Below are positions 12,464 to 24,563 of a stretch of DNA of 64,000 nucleotides, piece by piece (positions within the stretch are counted from its first letter, which is position 1; each line of letters starts with the position of its first letter). The notes under the pieces are model-generated. The model did no database searches and had not been told where the DNA came from. It saw only the letters and a program-made list of their open reading frames with translations. The position numbers and the translations under genes are program-made. Origin of the DNA: Takakia lepidozioides (lineage: Eukaryota; Streptophyta; Takakiopsida; Takakiales; Takakiaceae); contig CM060732.1 of the NCBI GenBank assembly GCA_030704615.1, positions 78,225,053 through 78,289,052 of the forward strand, in the 5' to 3' direction.

Positions 12464-15400
12464 CTAAAACATAAACAAAAGTGCTGAAAGAGGAAATGGC
12501 ACAACCTGCCCAAGGGGTGAGGGAGCAGACTCCATGTAATCCAGCGTTATACCAGACGGTATCTGCGCCGCATGTGGTTCCTTGTCAGTGTGCCTGCCAG
12601 CATGTTTAGTCTGTTGCTCAATGTGGGCAGTCTGCTCGGCCGCCGGTTCTTCGTCAGTCCTTTCGTCTGTGAACTGTGCAGTCTGCTGGCAACTCTGCGG
12701 TTCAGTCTCTTCCTCAATGTGGGCAATGTGCCCGGTGGCAGGTTGGTCGTCAGTCCTTCCCTCTGTGAAGTGTGCAGTGTGCTGGTCAGGCCGTGCAATC
12801 TGCACTGTGCAGTCAGAGCTGAGCTGTGCAGTCTGCCGCTCCGAGCCATCCTGGTCAGTCCTTCCATCTGTGACCTGTGCAGTCTGCTGGTTAGTCTACG
12901 GTTCAGTCTGCTCATCAATGAAGACAGTATGCTGCCCCGCCACAGGTTGCTCGGCAGTCCTTCCATGTGTCCACTGTTCAGTGTGCTGGTCAGTCTGGTC
13001 GACAGCCGGCTGGGTGTTCGGATCTCCATGGACTTGGGAAACATCAAGAACATGTATGGAAGACCCACCGGTAATTTCTTCCTCAGACTCTTCTGTAAGA
13101 TCTATGATACGGTTTTGCGTTCCCAGATTGAGTTCAGTCTCACGTAAGACTCATCTATGGCTTTCGCCACTGAGCGCACGAAAACGGGACTAACCTGGAA
13201 GGTCATAGAAGGTAGGCCACGGGGAGCTGCATAAGAATGCTTTACCGGTGACCTAATGACGTCGTCATTGAATGTGCCTGGGGGGAAAGTGGACTCGGTC
13301 AAAACACTCATACTGGCAGATCCAAAAACATGTTGTTGGGAACTCAGCACAAATTCGTCCACAGGGTCCCGGTGAGGCCAGTGCATTCGAGTCTGTTGCA
13401 CAATCCAGGGAACAGACTGGCTGTTAGTCTCCTGGATAGTCTGCTCGGCCATCTGCTGAGTGGGTTCGCCAGTGTGCTGCACAGTCTGCTGAGGGGCAAT
13501 CTGCTGGCTGGATTCGTCGGTCTGCTACACGGTCTGCTGAGGGGCAATCTGCTGGCTGGATTCGTCGGTCTGCTGTACAGTTTGCTGAGGGGCAATCTGG
13601 TGGCCATGTTCGCTGGTCTGGTGCACAGTCAGCTGAGGGGCAATCTGTTGGCCGGTCTGTTCTCCGGTCTGCTGCAAAGTCTGCAAAGTTCGCTGCCCGC
13701 TTAGTACTATTTGCGCATACTGAGTATGTGTGTGCGGGGCAGTCTGCTGGGAGTGATCCGGCCTATTACCCGGGACGGTCTGGTGCACATGCCCGGTCTC
13801 CAGCACTTGGGCAGTCTGCCCACATGTGTCGTGGGGAATATGTTGTTCGACATTCTTGTGGCCAGTCTGCTGGACAGTCTCCCGAACTGCTTGTAAAGCC
13901 AGGACAAGGTCCCTTGCACCTCTGGCAAAAGAGTCAAAAGCAGCCTGCACTTGTTTGTCTCCCAGATTAACTCGCCCTGCAACACATGTTTATGCAAATG
14001 TGAACTTGTAAAAAAATTGGCAAAAGAAATTGAGCTGAAACACGAAAGTTGCCCATAACATTTTACCTTCCAAGAGATTTCCGACGAGGCCAATGTCCTT
14101 GATTTGCCGGCACAGGCATGCTCCATCGAGATGAGCAATGGCGCCGATGTGGTCTTCAGTTGGGATCCCACACCACAGGACTTTGAAGACATTGGGATTC
14201 TGCAAAACAATGTCGAATACTGCTCGCTCCATCACCAATGCAAACCAGTGCAATGCGTCATCCACCACAAACTTCTGTGAATGGTCTGTTCCATGGAGTA
14301 AGTCCATCCTCAAACTATGCAGATCCTTCATCAACTTGTTGTATGAATTGCATCCATCTGTGTTGTAGGAAGGAAGTTGCCATGCGCTCAAAGTCCTCCT
14401 CAGTCAATCCGAACAAGTGCTTTCTTCGCACCCCAAAGGTTGGATGTGCCATAGGCATATGTCTGAGGTCTTCAGGCCGTGGGTCATCCATGAGAATCAG
14501 CTGCACAAGTAGAGGCGGCGCATTTTGGTCGCTTGTGGCTTCAATAGCAACAGCAGAGGCGGCTTCTAGAACATGGTTGGCTTCCTCAATAGAAAACTCC
14601 ATGGAATAATGAAAGGGTACAAATGACCACCGGCGGTCCGCAACAATCCAGTGGAGCTCATTATGCCAATCCAAATGGGGATTAATTTCTCCCACCCTAA
14701 GCCGGGGAAGTGTGAGGTCTTCAGCTCCGGGTCGAATTACCGGTGATGGCAATCGCCAAACTGCAAAAAGCGCCGTGCTATGTGAGAGAAAGGCAGTCTG
14801 CTGGTCAGTCTGCTGGTTCGCAGTCTGTTGGATGACAGGACTTCCCATTGGCATGGGCTGCATGATGGGCTCCTGGAGAGGAGTCTGCAGGATGACAGGC
14901 TGCTCGTTGGGAGTCTGCTCTGTTGGAGTCTGCTGGATGACAAGCTGTTGAACGGGAGTCTGCTGGATGACGGCCTGCTGAATGGGAGTCTGCTGGATAG
15001 CAGACTCGGATGTCCCAGACGCATTCCCCCCCCGACGCGTCTTCAATATATAATGTCGCTATAGCAGTAGATGACCCAGGATACTTCAATAATATGTACT
15101 CTCGTACGCGGTCCACTTCCGCACGTACTGCAGTCGCTTGTAAAGGAGCATCATTGCTAGGTATCCGCCAAGCCTGAATGGCCCTACGAATAGAAACACG
15201 TTCATCCTGGTACACGGCAGAGAACTTCGACGTCAGGAACATGGACGTGGACTCTATATTCACCTCATGCAGCGGATTGGACTCACAGACCAGCAGACTG
15301 TAACGTGCGTACGTAGGGTGGAGACAACTAGTAGACTATACCAGTGGACTGGACCAACGGACTGACAAACGGACTCAGTAAGTAATGCAGCGATATAAAA

Positions 15401-16486
15401 CAGACTAACTGACGAGCGGACTGAGGAGAGAACGCAGGGGACTGACCAGACTGAATAGGCAACGTGACCCCGATGATGGACTCAAACAACACAGAGAACA
15501 GACTGGGCGGTCAGACTGACCATTACCTCCTCTACTTCATCATCGTCATCTTCAACTTCAAAGCTGTTCAACCAGTTCTGTTCCGCCTGTCAGATTAATG
15601 TGCGTAGCAGACCTGAATGGGCAACTCTATAGAAATAATGGAAGAAGTCTGGATCCCCAATTGGTGGGCACTCTGGTGGGAAAAGCCCAAAGTCAACGAG
15701 GCGCAATGTGCCAGGGCAGACTGGCCCTTCAGTGCTCTATTGAGTTTTTGGTTTTGACCCTAAACCGATGGCATGGGTCGCGATATTTGTGTGAGTCTGC
15801 TGCCGAGTCTGGTCAGGCAAGTCAATGTCCACTGGACTTGTCACCCCTTCCAGGCCCTGAGCAGATTCACATTCAGTATCAGTACTGATGGTGTGGGTCT
15901 GCCGCCCAGGACGGGGTTCAGTCTGTTGCGTGGATTTTGCCCTTGCCTCGCGAGCAGACCTTGCAGCCTTCTCCTTTTTTTGCCTCTCCTTTTTTTGGGC
16001 CCCATCACTCAGTTTACGTTTTCTGGGAGCATCCAGCGTTCCCTGCACTTGCAAATCCTCTATTGACGGGCCACCACAATGGACGCCATACCGTGCGCGC
16101 ACTTCGTCTAATTCCAAAGTGCGGGGGTCAAGCACTGATCCGCGTAAGCGCATTGTGGCCTCTTTGACAATCGACATTTCTTTCAGTATCGGCCAAGGCT
16201 TGAAATCCCGTGGAATCATTGCAACAGTCTCCTTGCAACCCGTGTCAACACAATGCAGATTTAGTTGGATTTTGTCCTTGATTACCTCTTCACAGAAGGG
16301 ATAGAAGAGCTTGTCATTCTGCCAATTCGAGTTTTTGGGCTTCTGGGCGCGGAGGTCTACAAATGCTTCCACTATTTTATTATCAAACTCGTCTGGTGAG
16401 TACCAGTACCTTCGCTCCTTCTTCAGTCTGGTTTGGTGCACAAAATCCAACCAGTCTGCTCCACCTTTTTCACAAGCATCCTCCAT
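12464..16486 (-). pseudogene. Gln-Thr-rich multi-exon gene of unknown function, broken
   Basis: Leftward frames line up as exons of one gene. The N-terminal exon (from an ATG at 16,486) is basic and charged, ending in a Lys/Arg-rich, Ser-Thr-rich tail. The middle (about 15,263-14,070) has a QQTP-repeat linker and then a conserved-looking globular region (HWIVADRRW, FVVDDALHWFALVMERAVFD) that I cannot assign. The C-terminal exons (13,970-13,100 and about 13,070-12,464) are dominated by QQT/QIAPQQT repeats encoded by CAGCAGACT. Damage is visible: a frame change near 14,330, an in-frame TAG near 13,524 where sister repeats carry a sense codon, and a frame change near 12,800. AAG|GTAAAA at the end of the 14,070 exon is a plausible donor. 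No function is inferred. Its motif content ties it to the surrounding transposon repeats, so it may be transposon cargo. Confidence 0.5.
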
Positions 16487-17184
16487 CGCTGCAGAATGAA
16501 ACGAAGGTGCAAGGACAATGAGCGACAGAGCGACAGATAGAAGTCCTATGAAAAGACTCACCCTAAGCAAGAAGAGGACACAGAATGGAATGGAAACACC
16601 GCAGCAAGTGAGAACCTCACCGAACCAATGAACTTCGAGTTGTTACGAAGGCGAGCGTGTTTGCGACGCTTCGCGGCTCACCACGACTCTCCACACCTGG
16701 GGAAGAACGGTCGTCTTTCGTTACGGTGATTGAAACGCAAAGAGGAAAACAAAGCAATGCAAAACTGTGCGAAAAAACAGGCGCGAAGAGAATGGAGAAA
16801 TGGTGTCAATTTTTCCATGCACTGTGCACCCGAGTCTGCTGAGCTTGAATGTGCGAGCAGTACGCTGCCGAGGCTAGGACTGTTGGGTCTCGTACCTAGT
16901 CTGGGAGGCACCATGTCCATGAGTCCGCTGGGACGCTGGATTGGCATAAGTTGCAGGGATGAGGTGGAAGTGTGGTGAGCAGAGTTTTGGAGTGGGCAGC
17001 AGACTGGCTTACTGGCGCTCGCAGTCTGTTGACTGTGACTCTGTTGGGAGACTGTGCGTGAGTCCGTTGGGAGACTATGCTTGGGAGACTGTGTGGGAGT
17101 CAGTTGGGAGAGTGGAGGAGTCCGTTGGGAGACTGTGCATTAGTCCATTGCGGACTTGTATTTCAGAAAGGGACAATGCTACTA

Positions 17185-17448
17185 GAAGAATTGCAGACTT
17201 ATATTGTCTTCTTCGTGACACGTACACGACATGAAACCTTGTCTCTTTTTGAGGAATTGCAGACTTATATTGTCTTCTTCGTGACACCTACACGACATGA
17301 AACCTTGTCTCTTTTCGAGGAATTGCAGACTTATATTGTCTTCTCCGTGACACCTACACGACGTGAAACCTTGTCTCTTTTCGAGGCATTGCAGACTTAT
17401 ATTGTCTTCTTCGTGACATCTACACGACCTGAAACCTTGCGAATTTTC
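17185..17448. repeat. 66-bp tandem repeat, four units
   Basis: The word TTGCAGACTTATATTGTCTT recurs at 17,191, 17,257, 17,323 and 17,389, a strict 66-bp period with few substitutions. Since 66 is 22 codons, a plus-strand frame stays open through it and reads as a repeated 22-residue unit, which need not mean a protein. It lies just 3' of the leftward transposase. A shorter GTTGGGAGACTGTG-like repeat precedes it at about 17,035-17,150. Confidence 0.9.
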
Positions 17449-17575
17449 GAGTATATATGTGCTGCAGGTGCAGGTGCAGACACCCTCTTGCTGGTTCTCC
17501 GCAAAACCCTAGGCCGGGTTTTCCAGGCCTCCACGAAATCTCGTCTCCTTTTCATAGACATGTTGTTGTTGTCGT

Positions 17576-20261
17576 TCAGAGGTGCAACATTCCAGCCGCA
17601 CTTTTCGCCAGGATATCAACGAGCTGCCCTCTGCACATATGAAGAGCAGATCGGGCATGTGCCTCCAGGTATTTGTCATCACCTACAATGCGAAGTATGT
17701 CCGCGAATTCTTGTTCCAATGAGTCTGAGACCTCCAGAGGTGCCTCGTCGTAGGGGAAGTCGTCCAGAGGATGTCTTTCCATGAACTGATTGGATTCGTC
17801 GTTGCCGCCGGCACCATTGCCCAAGAGCAAGTTAGGTAATCCTCCATGAATGGTTCCCAACGCCGTGCCACAAGCGCGCACAAGGAGGCCATCCTGCAGG
17901 TCAGGGTGAAGCATCTTCAGGACACGGATCTGATGCTTGCATAAGTTTCCCTTCATTGCCCATGGGCACGTGCAACAACCCCAATCGCAATCACGATTGT
18001 AAACAATGTATGTTGTGCCGGGGTGGTTGCTGCTCAGAACGTAGGGTGGTTCACCAGGACCCAAGGAAAGAGTACCACTCTCAGCAGGAATGTCTCGTGC
18101 CGCAAATATAGAACTAGATATGTACTTTTCGTGTTTGTCATTTCTTATGAACCCGTGGGTCTTCAAATGGATTGCGTACCAGTAGTGTGTTAGCACACGG
18201 CCAGTGAGTTCCCATATAAGCCAGTCCACTCTACGACCACTCATCTTGCCTTTCCCCATGGCAAGTCTTGCCTTCAGATTTCCATGGTATGCCTCAATGC
18301 TTGCGTTTGTGTCTTGGCTCGCATGAGGGACATGGCGGGCTGCTGTACACCACATTACTATTTTGGGCTTCCAATACTGTTCGATATAGTCAAGAAATTC
18401 ATGACCTTTCGGATATTTTGACCTCATACGACGGATTCTCCTTGCAACCCACCGAAGCGCTCTTTTCTCGTTGCGTGGTCCCCCTCTACAGTACATGAGG
18501 TCTCCCATATCCTTCAACAAGTTTACAGCGGTCACTAGACCCATGCGGACATGCCAAAGGCAGAGGAAAATGAGTACTCATTCAAAAACAATTCTGCACA
18601 ACACACATGGTACACATTAGAGTCTTGGGATCGGACTGCAATGGTGGACGGTCGGAGTGGACTGTAACAGCGACCTGTATCAGCGGGCAGAGCCACTGGA
18701 CTCGGCCAGTGGACAGTACAATGCCATGACATTGATGTTCTCGAATAACCCCATTGGACTACCCAGTGGACTTCCCAATTAGACTTCCCCTAGCTAGGAC
18801 TGGGGCAGCGGACTGCCGAGCGGACTTGCCAGGGACTGTCGGGTGGACTTGGCAGCGGACGGCCGACCCCAGGGACTGTTGAGTGTACTTGGCAGCGGAC
18901 TGCCAAGCGGACTTGCCGGGGACTGCCAGCGGACTTGCCAGGGGACTGATGACCGGACTTGACAGCGGACTACCAGTGGATTTGCCCAGCGAACTGCCAT
19001 CGGGTTTCGCCACAGGAGTCTGCCAGTGGACTGTAGCAATGGACTGCTGCAGTGGACCTCGACAATGGACCGGTGTTGTGGACCAACAGACTTACCAAAT
19101 AGCGTTGATTTCTGCTTCGGCATCGTCCACAATGAAGGCATTGGGTCGCCAACTCGGCAAATCTGCGAGGAGTGAATCGCGCAAGGCTCTCATCCACGGA
19201 ACCAGGTCTCTTGTCCGATTCCTCGCAGATAGGATATAGGCAACTGGTATACCGTTCAACCACTCGTCGAAGACCATCAACGTGTACAATGGGAACTGTT
19301 GGAATGCACAATGTAAGATGGTCAGAGCATGCAAATTCCGCTCAGTTCTGCACGAGAAGACTTCATAAGAGTGATGAGGTCTGTAGCGGTTCACAATGGG
19401 TCTGCCTCTCGGTCTTCCGCAACGTACACAACCCTAAACATACAGAAAGGGTCAGCACACCAAATATTATGTGAATGTTGCATGGTACTATGCTATCATG
19501 CTCGTACAAGTCCATGGAATCGTTCGAATAGTACCTGTCATGATTTGTCCCAAAGGTTGCATCACATGCAACGATACGGTCATGTCCTAGTTCCAGCATT
19601 CGTCGTTTCTGCTACGGAGTCTGTATGCCAATAGTGAATGTCAAATCTCCATCAAAATGCTCGAATGTTGGCTCTATTTCTCCTCTTGATAGAAAAAAAC
19701 GGACAGTATTCTGGTCTCTCCATATGCGCACACTCTCTGCATCATCGGCGTGCTTTTTGAAGGTTTGCCACGCACGTTTCTCTGCAAACATCTTGCTCCA
19801 ACAAGAAATCATCGCGGGTCCATGCATCGCCCAAGCCGGTGTTGTTCATCACGTGCTCTTTATGCTCCATCATAATTTGGGCGACCGACAGGCCTCGGCA
19901 CAAACACTCGACGACCCAGGCTTTCAATTCCTCGCTAATGTGTGGTGCATAGGCGTGGCGGGTGTTCCTGAACTCTGCGGACTTCCCATGCGAGGGTTTC
20001 CCTTGCGCATCTGTATGCTCCATGTTGTTGTAGTACGTGAGGACACAGATGTCAGGGGCGAGATAGCATTGTTGGACCTTGAAACAGCATTGGCAACCAC
20101 GTTTGTAAGACTCTCCATACTCCGACTTCTTTCTCCTTGGGCCTTTATGAGGGCAAGATGTTCCAACACCCACAAGAGGTCCACCACGCTTATGTTTTAG
20201 ATCCTCCACTATTGCCTTGTTGGTGCGCTTGTCATCAGGACCGTAGCAGCATTGATACCTG
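17576..20261 (-). pseudogene. Mutator-like (MULE) transposase with SWIM zinc finger, broken
   Basis: A cut-and-paste transposase. Order on the minus strand: a Cys-rich DNA-binding region of WRKY/GCM1-like layout (20,261-19,830; SCPHKG, then CQCCFKVQQC and a distal His); a catalytic-core start with CDATFGTNHDR (about 19,560); a second exon (19,295-19,096) with TLMVFDEWLNGIPVAYI and AFIVDDAEAE; then the large 3' exon (about 18,578-17,576) with CLWHVR, a helical region and the SWIM finger CTCPWAMKGNLCKH. The donor at 19,095 (GTAAGT) and the acceptor before 19,295 fit. The 18.6-19.09 kb intron is full of GGACTG repeats. Breaks: a frame change near 19,790 and an in-frame TAG at 19,612-19,614. A further 5' exon may lie at 20,449-20,772, which is open and Cys-bearing but unassigned. 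Confidence 0.8.
18640..19090. repeat. GGACTG/CAGTGGACT minisatellite inside a transposase intron
   Basis: Irregular tandem words of 10-20 bp built on GCGGACTGCC, GCGGACTTGCC and CAGTGGACTG fill this interval between two coding exons of the transposase. The same word family recurs at 10.4-11.0, 11.87-12.0, 15.28-15.5 and 20.9-21.15 kb, and as CAGCAGACT codons in the Gln-Thr-rich gene. Confidence 0.75.
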
Positions 20262-20844
20262 GACAGAAAATTCTAAAATCGATATCCAACGACTTGAGGA
20301 AGCATAAAATCAGAGAACTCGTTAAACAAAAAATGGCAACAGACATGCAATGAAACGTCAAAAGGACTGAGGACGTGCACACTACTTAGAGAAATGTGTT
20401 GGCTCTGGGTGCTTTTCGCGAGCCGGGTTCCACTTTAGAATGGAACATTCACCCAAAACTGAGTGGGGTAGTCCTCCAAACTCTCCTCTCCCAGGACGAA
20501 GTCACCAACTCTATCCAAGGTATGCAGGCCTTTTCAACATTCACTCGCACACCCATAAACCCATATTGCGTCTCACTCTTCCAATGGAGATCCTTCCTGT
20601 TGAAGGGTCCTGGTTTTGCTGTTTGCAAACATTGTCGAAGAGGCCGTATAAGCGGGCTTTCCGTGATCAGTATATCATCGGGTTTTGCTTCCACGTCCAT
20701 GCCATATACAGTACAAAGGACACACTTCTGAACATGCAAGAAACGCGCCGCAGTACAAGACACGATCGACAACGTGCCAGGAGAACAGTGCGCACGTTCG
20801 CGGCTGCTGGCAAGTGGCAGGCGGAAGGGATGCAGGTTTGAATT

Positions 20845-21344
20845 GCAGCCCTAAAAATGGAGGGCTCGGATGGGTTATGGGAATGGACGGTGGCGATCCT
20901 GCGCCGTCAGCGGACTGGATGGCAGGGGAAGGGCTAGGAGGGGTTAGGAATGGACGGTGGGCGATCCTGCGCCGTCAGCGGATGGATGGCAGGGGACTGG
21001 CCAGCGGACTGGGGGCGGACGGCGGACTGGCAGATGCCTGGGCACAGGATGGCGGAACAGACTGCGGACCAGGACTGGCGGACTGGCAGACTGCGGGCAG
21101 CCGGACTGGCCAACAGCGGAGGGAAGAAGGGAGTGGCAAGCGGACTAATGGGTGGGGGGACTGGACGCACGGCTGACGGGGGAGCGGCGCGGTTTGTGCG
21201 GCAAGCCGCGCCGCGGACATGGGCGAAGCGCCATGGAGCACCCCTCCCCCCCCGCGAGCAGAGGCGGGGCTGGGGCTTGGGCGCGCGGGGTGCCTGGGAG
21301 CCGGGCGTCCGTGCGCGGGCCCACCGGCCACATCGCACGTGCCC
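20845..21344. repeat. Dispersed repeat, copy 2
   Basis: Same orientation, start and end as 11,786-12,158, but with a longer GC-rich middle, including an internal duplication of the GGACGGTGGCGATCCTGCG region at about 20,885 and 20,952. Sequence beyond 21,344 is unrelated to that beyond 12,158, so the shared end is sharp. Confidence 0.7.
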
Positions 21345-22439
21345 ATTGAAAGACCCTATTATCTTAAAATGAGAGGCCACAAAGACAGTCCCCACATACA
21401 TTGCAATTGAAGTGTACTAGGTAAATCGATCGATGTATTATCTTTCAATGGCATGACCAGCTGGAAGGAAATGTATGAAAGGGTGGATGTGCAAGATCAT
21501 GTCTGCAGGGTCCAAGTGAGTCCCTCCTCGGGGGATAGTGGTCATCCGTTAAAGGTCCGTTAAATTAATTGAATGGAGGATGGATCTCGAGCGCTTTCCC
21601 AGCTTGTGCAAATTGCGGTTTTTTAACAGAGGCCGTTTCCCCAAGTTTTCGACTTTGTATTTTCTACCCTAGGACTTGTTGAGATGGACGTCGTGAGCAC
21701 CACAGTAGCTAGAGGCAAGCCCCGAGCATCCAAGCGAATCGGAACCGCTTGTATTACAGTATTCCTTAAATGCTCAAATTCAGCGAGCTGATATTGCAAA
21801 CTATCAAATTGACGTAGTTCAATACACTGCCAAAACTGCCACGGAGTGATCATTCAGGGTACCAGGTGCATTAGACTGGTCAGAATAGTTGATTTGTCGA
21901 ATTTTGTCATTAATTCTGGCTGTCCAGAAATAACAGGGATCTTGGCTTTAGGATTAGTCTCTTCTCTTCGCACGGACGTTCGAGAAATCTTCTCTTACAT
22001 TTAAATTTTATTTTTTTCTCTTTCTAGCAAACATATGAGTAACGGAATTGCATTTGCCGCCAGATTGAGGGCCAGAGCATGAAGCAGTTCTGTCCTGAAG
22101 ACTTGCAAATTTAAATTAGACTCTCTCTTCATATCCTATAGCCTCAAATTTGAAATCATATGAATCTGACTCGAGTCTGAGCATACACCCAGGCAGTCGT
22201 ATATATGCAAACTCCGGATTCTCGTTGGATTTGGTGCAATTTAGCGTTGAGTCTCCATACCCCAAGGGCCCATATCTGGCTTGGTCGAATCCAGCCAACG
22301 AAGGCCTGACTGGTGTGCATGGCACTATGCAGTCAACTTGAAAAGGGGAAATCTTTTTGCTGGTAGCTACTGAATTAAGCTTGCTACTGTACATATTATT
22401 TATAATCAGTTTCAACCGAGTACTCAAGGGGATGGTAAT
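21345..22439. other. AT-rich non-genic stretch
   Basis: No supported gene. Toward the right edge it may contain further decayed copia-type pol sequence, because the clear RNase H fragment starts at about 22,440, but I cannot read it with confidence. Confidence 0.4.
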
Positions 22440-22925
22440 GTTGATGATCGCCATTCTACATCTGGCAGCTATGTTTTAATGATGCTGGCAAATGGTGTTG
22501 TTACCTGGAGTGGCAAGAAACAATCTACAATTTCTAATTTCTATGTCCCATGCTGAACCAGAATATGTGGCTGCATTTCAAGCCACAAGGCAATCATTGT
22601 GGTTATCATCATTTTTTTCAAGAATTGGTCAACCACAAAGAGATACCATGATGGTCATGTATGAAGACAAGGAACGGTGTATGGCTCTCTCAAATGATCT
22701 GACTTTTCATGCTCGCACAAAGCATATTGAGATTCATCATCTGGCATAGAGAAGACTAGGCCATAAGTTGTCAAATTGGTTTTTTGCAATACCAACCACA
22801 TAGTTCCACATATATTGACAAAATGACAATGCTAAAAAGTATGAACATTTTCGGGCAAGATGGGGAAGTACATTGGAGGAAGTAGTTGGAAGTAGTTAAA
22901 TGTTTAATTTGGTAACTCGTCGAGG
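22440..22925 (+). pseudogene. Ty1-copia RNase H / pol 3' end fragment
   Basis: The end of a copia-type polyprotein. Readable pieces include the tract ending TWSGKKQSTIS, then AEPEYVAAFQATRQSLWL and, after degenerate sequence, HARTKHIEIHH, which is the classic copia RNase H tail. At least one frame change separates the first two pieces. The tail is followed by a purine-rich tract (GAGGAGGGGAAGGG, about 22,922-22,937), expected for a polypurine tract, and then by TGTTAGAAATC, a likely LTR start. Only the 3' end of an old insertion survives. Confidence 0.8.
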
Positions 22926-22937
22926 AGGGGAAGGGTG

Positions 22938-23060
22938 TTAGAAATCAATTCTTTATTAACTTACTTCTACTTAAAGTTAATGTGATGCCAAATTACAGTG
23001 CAATAATAGCAAAGCTGATTTGATAACAGTCGGTTAGCTTAAGTTAGCATTGACTCATGT
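22938..23060 (+). repeat. Start of a decayed copia 3' LTR
   Basis: Begins TGTTAGAAATCAATTC directly after a polypurine tract. A diverged inverted match lies at about 26,740-26,795. The far end of this LTR could not be located, so the end coordinate only marks the part I can compare. Confidence 0.5.
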
Positions 23061-24559
23061 TAGAGTATCAGAATAGCAATGTGGAGATAACTCATGAGGA
23101 GCGTTTTTTTTTTCATTCAATAAGGCTCCTAGCTGGCCTATGAGGAAAATCAATTGGCGACTCTGTGGCATGTGATCTCGAACCGGTGGCTACTGTCAAG
23201 AATGTTTGATGAGTTTTATGCGAACTCAACTCATGTAGTGTTCGGTTTGTGGGAGCGACAAGGGAGGTAATTTTTTCTAAGTAACAACGACACTGCATCT
23301 TGCAAAACCTAGCACAACTCTGTCACATGGATACAATCCATTGACAAATATGACTAATCTTGTGCAAGATCAACAACTCTCATCAAAGCCTCATGTGCCA
23401 GTGCAAGAGGTGGTGCAAGTCTGCTTAAATGGAGGTGCATGATATGGATACTAGGCGGGTAAGCGAAACCTAAATGAGAGTTCCCTCCATAGCTCGACCC
23501 CTTGGTGAAAGCGGGAAGAGTTTGAACCCAAGGCTTTGCTCCTTGCGCTGGCAGGGTGGTAGGGTTTCTAGAAATCTATAGCCAAGATCATTTGCATCTA
23601 ACGAACCCAAATGGCATGTGGCTCTTTCCCTGTGCGATAGTTGTACAGGCGGCGTCCTCATTGCAGCGACATGATGGCATTAGGGAGGGCAATAATGCGA
23701 AACAGTGTCATATTTTAACCCATAATTCCTTTGTCAATTTCGTGAGGCCAATTTCTGGATCGAAAAGTGGCGAAATTTCGCACATAAAAAAAACGTTGTT
23801 CATAAGCATGCACTTATGCTATAGTTATTTCAGCTAACTTTGGAATAGATCTTGAGTATAAATAAGAAGAACTAAAAAGGGTAATAACAACTTGTTGTAT
23901 TCCTATGGTTGGGATCATTTCATATGTCATCCCTATTCTGTATCAAACTCCAACATTTATCTAATGCATGGTGCATATATAGAGTAAGTTCAAATACTAG
24001 AGCACTGAAAATAAGCCATGAAATGTTTATTTATTTATTTTATTATTATTTTAAATTAAAATGGGACGGAGGTCCTAAGTTTGATTATTTAATATAATAG
24101 TTTGGCCTTGGCTTTTTGTCTTTTCCCCTCATCATTCCAAATAAATTGTCCAGGGCCTCAGTCCATGTTCATAAATTTAGTCAAGGCTGACCCACACTCT
24201 CTGATAGTTGCGTTCTTTAGATCATAGCTCCCCAAACCAAGTGTAATGAGAATGACACACTTGAGTCTAGACATTGAGTTAACAAATTCTCTTGCTTCAC
24301 CAATTGCTTAACCAGTTGTGATTACTGAGTCTATGTAGGTCACGGAGCAATTTGATCAACGAAGAAAGGGATTGATCTTAGCTTTTCTAAGTAAACCTTG
24401 TTGCTGTTGTAGCATGTTTTTAATGTTATGTACAATGACTTTTCTCTATCCATTTTCCTAATATGCCGGAGCTATTCACTGAACTCAACAAGCTTTTATC
24501 AATGTCGTGAACCGTGCTCAATGTCTCTTTTGAAATATGAGGTCTCGAGACTGAAAAGC
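23061..24559. other. AT-rich non-genic stretch
   Basis: No gene recognised. The region is AT-rich with short homopolymers and no coding frame above 95 codons that shows a domain. Part of it may be remaining copia LTR. Confidence 0.4.
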
Positions 24560-24563
24560 TTAA

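Noticed and set aside
13255-13280. A symmetric AATGACG/CGTCATT sequence in the Gln-Thr-rich gene
   Set aside because: The core order (GACGTCGTC) differs from the GTCGT-NN-ACGAC family and it stands alone, so I treat it as chance.
17077-17784. 235-codon plus-strand frame with a repeated 22-residue unit
   Set aside because: It follows the 66-bp DNA repeat and then runs antisense through the real transposase exon. No domain and no start context support it.
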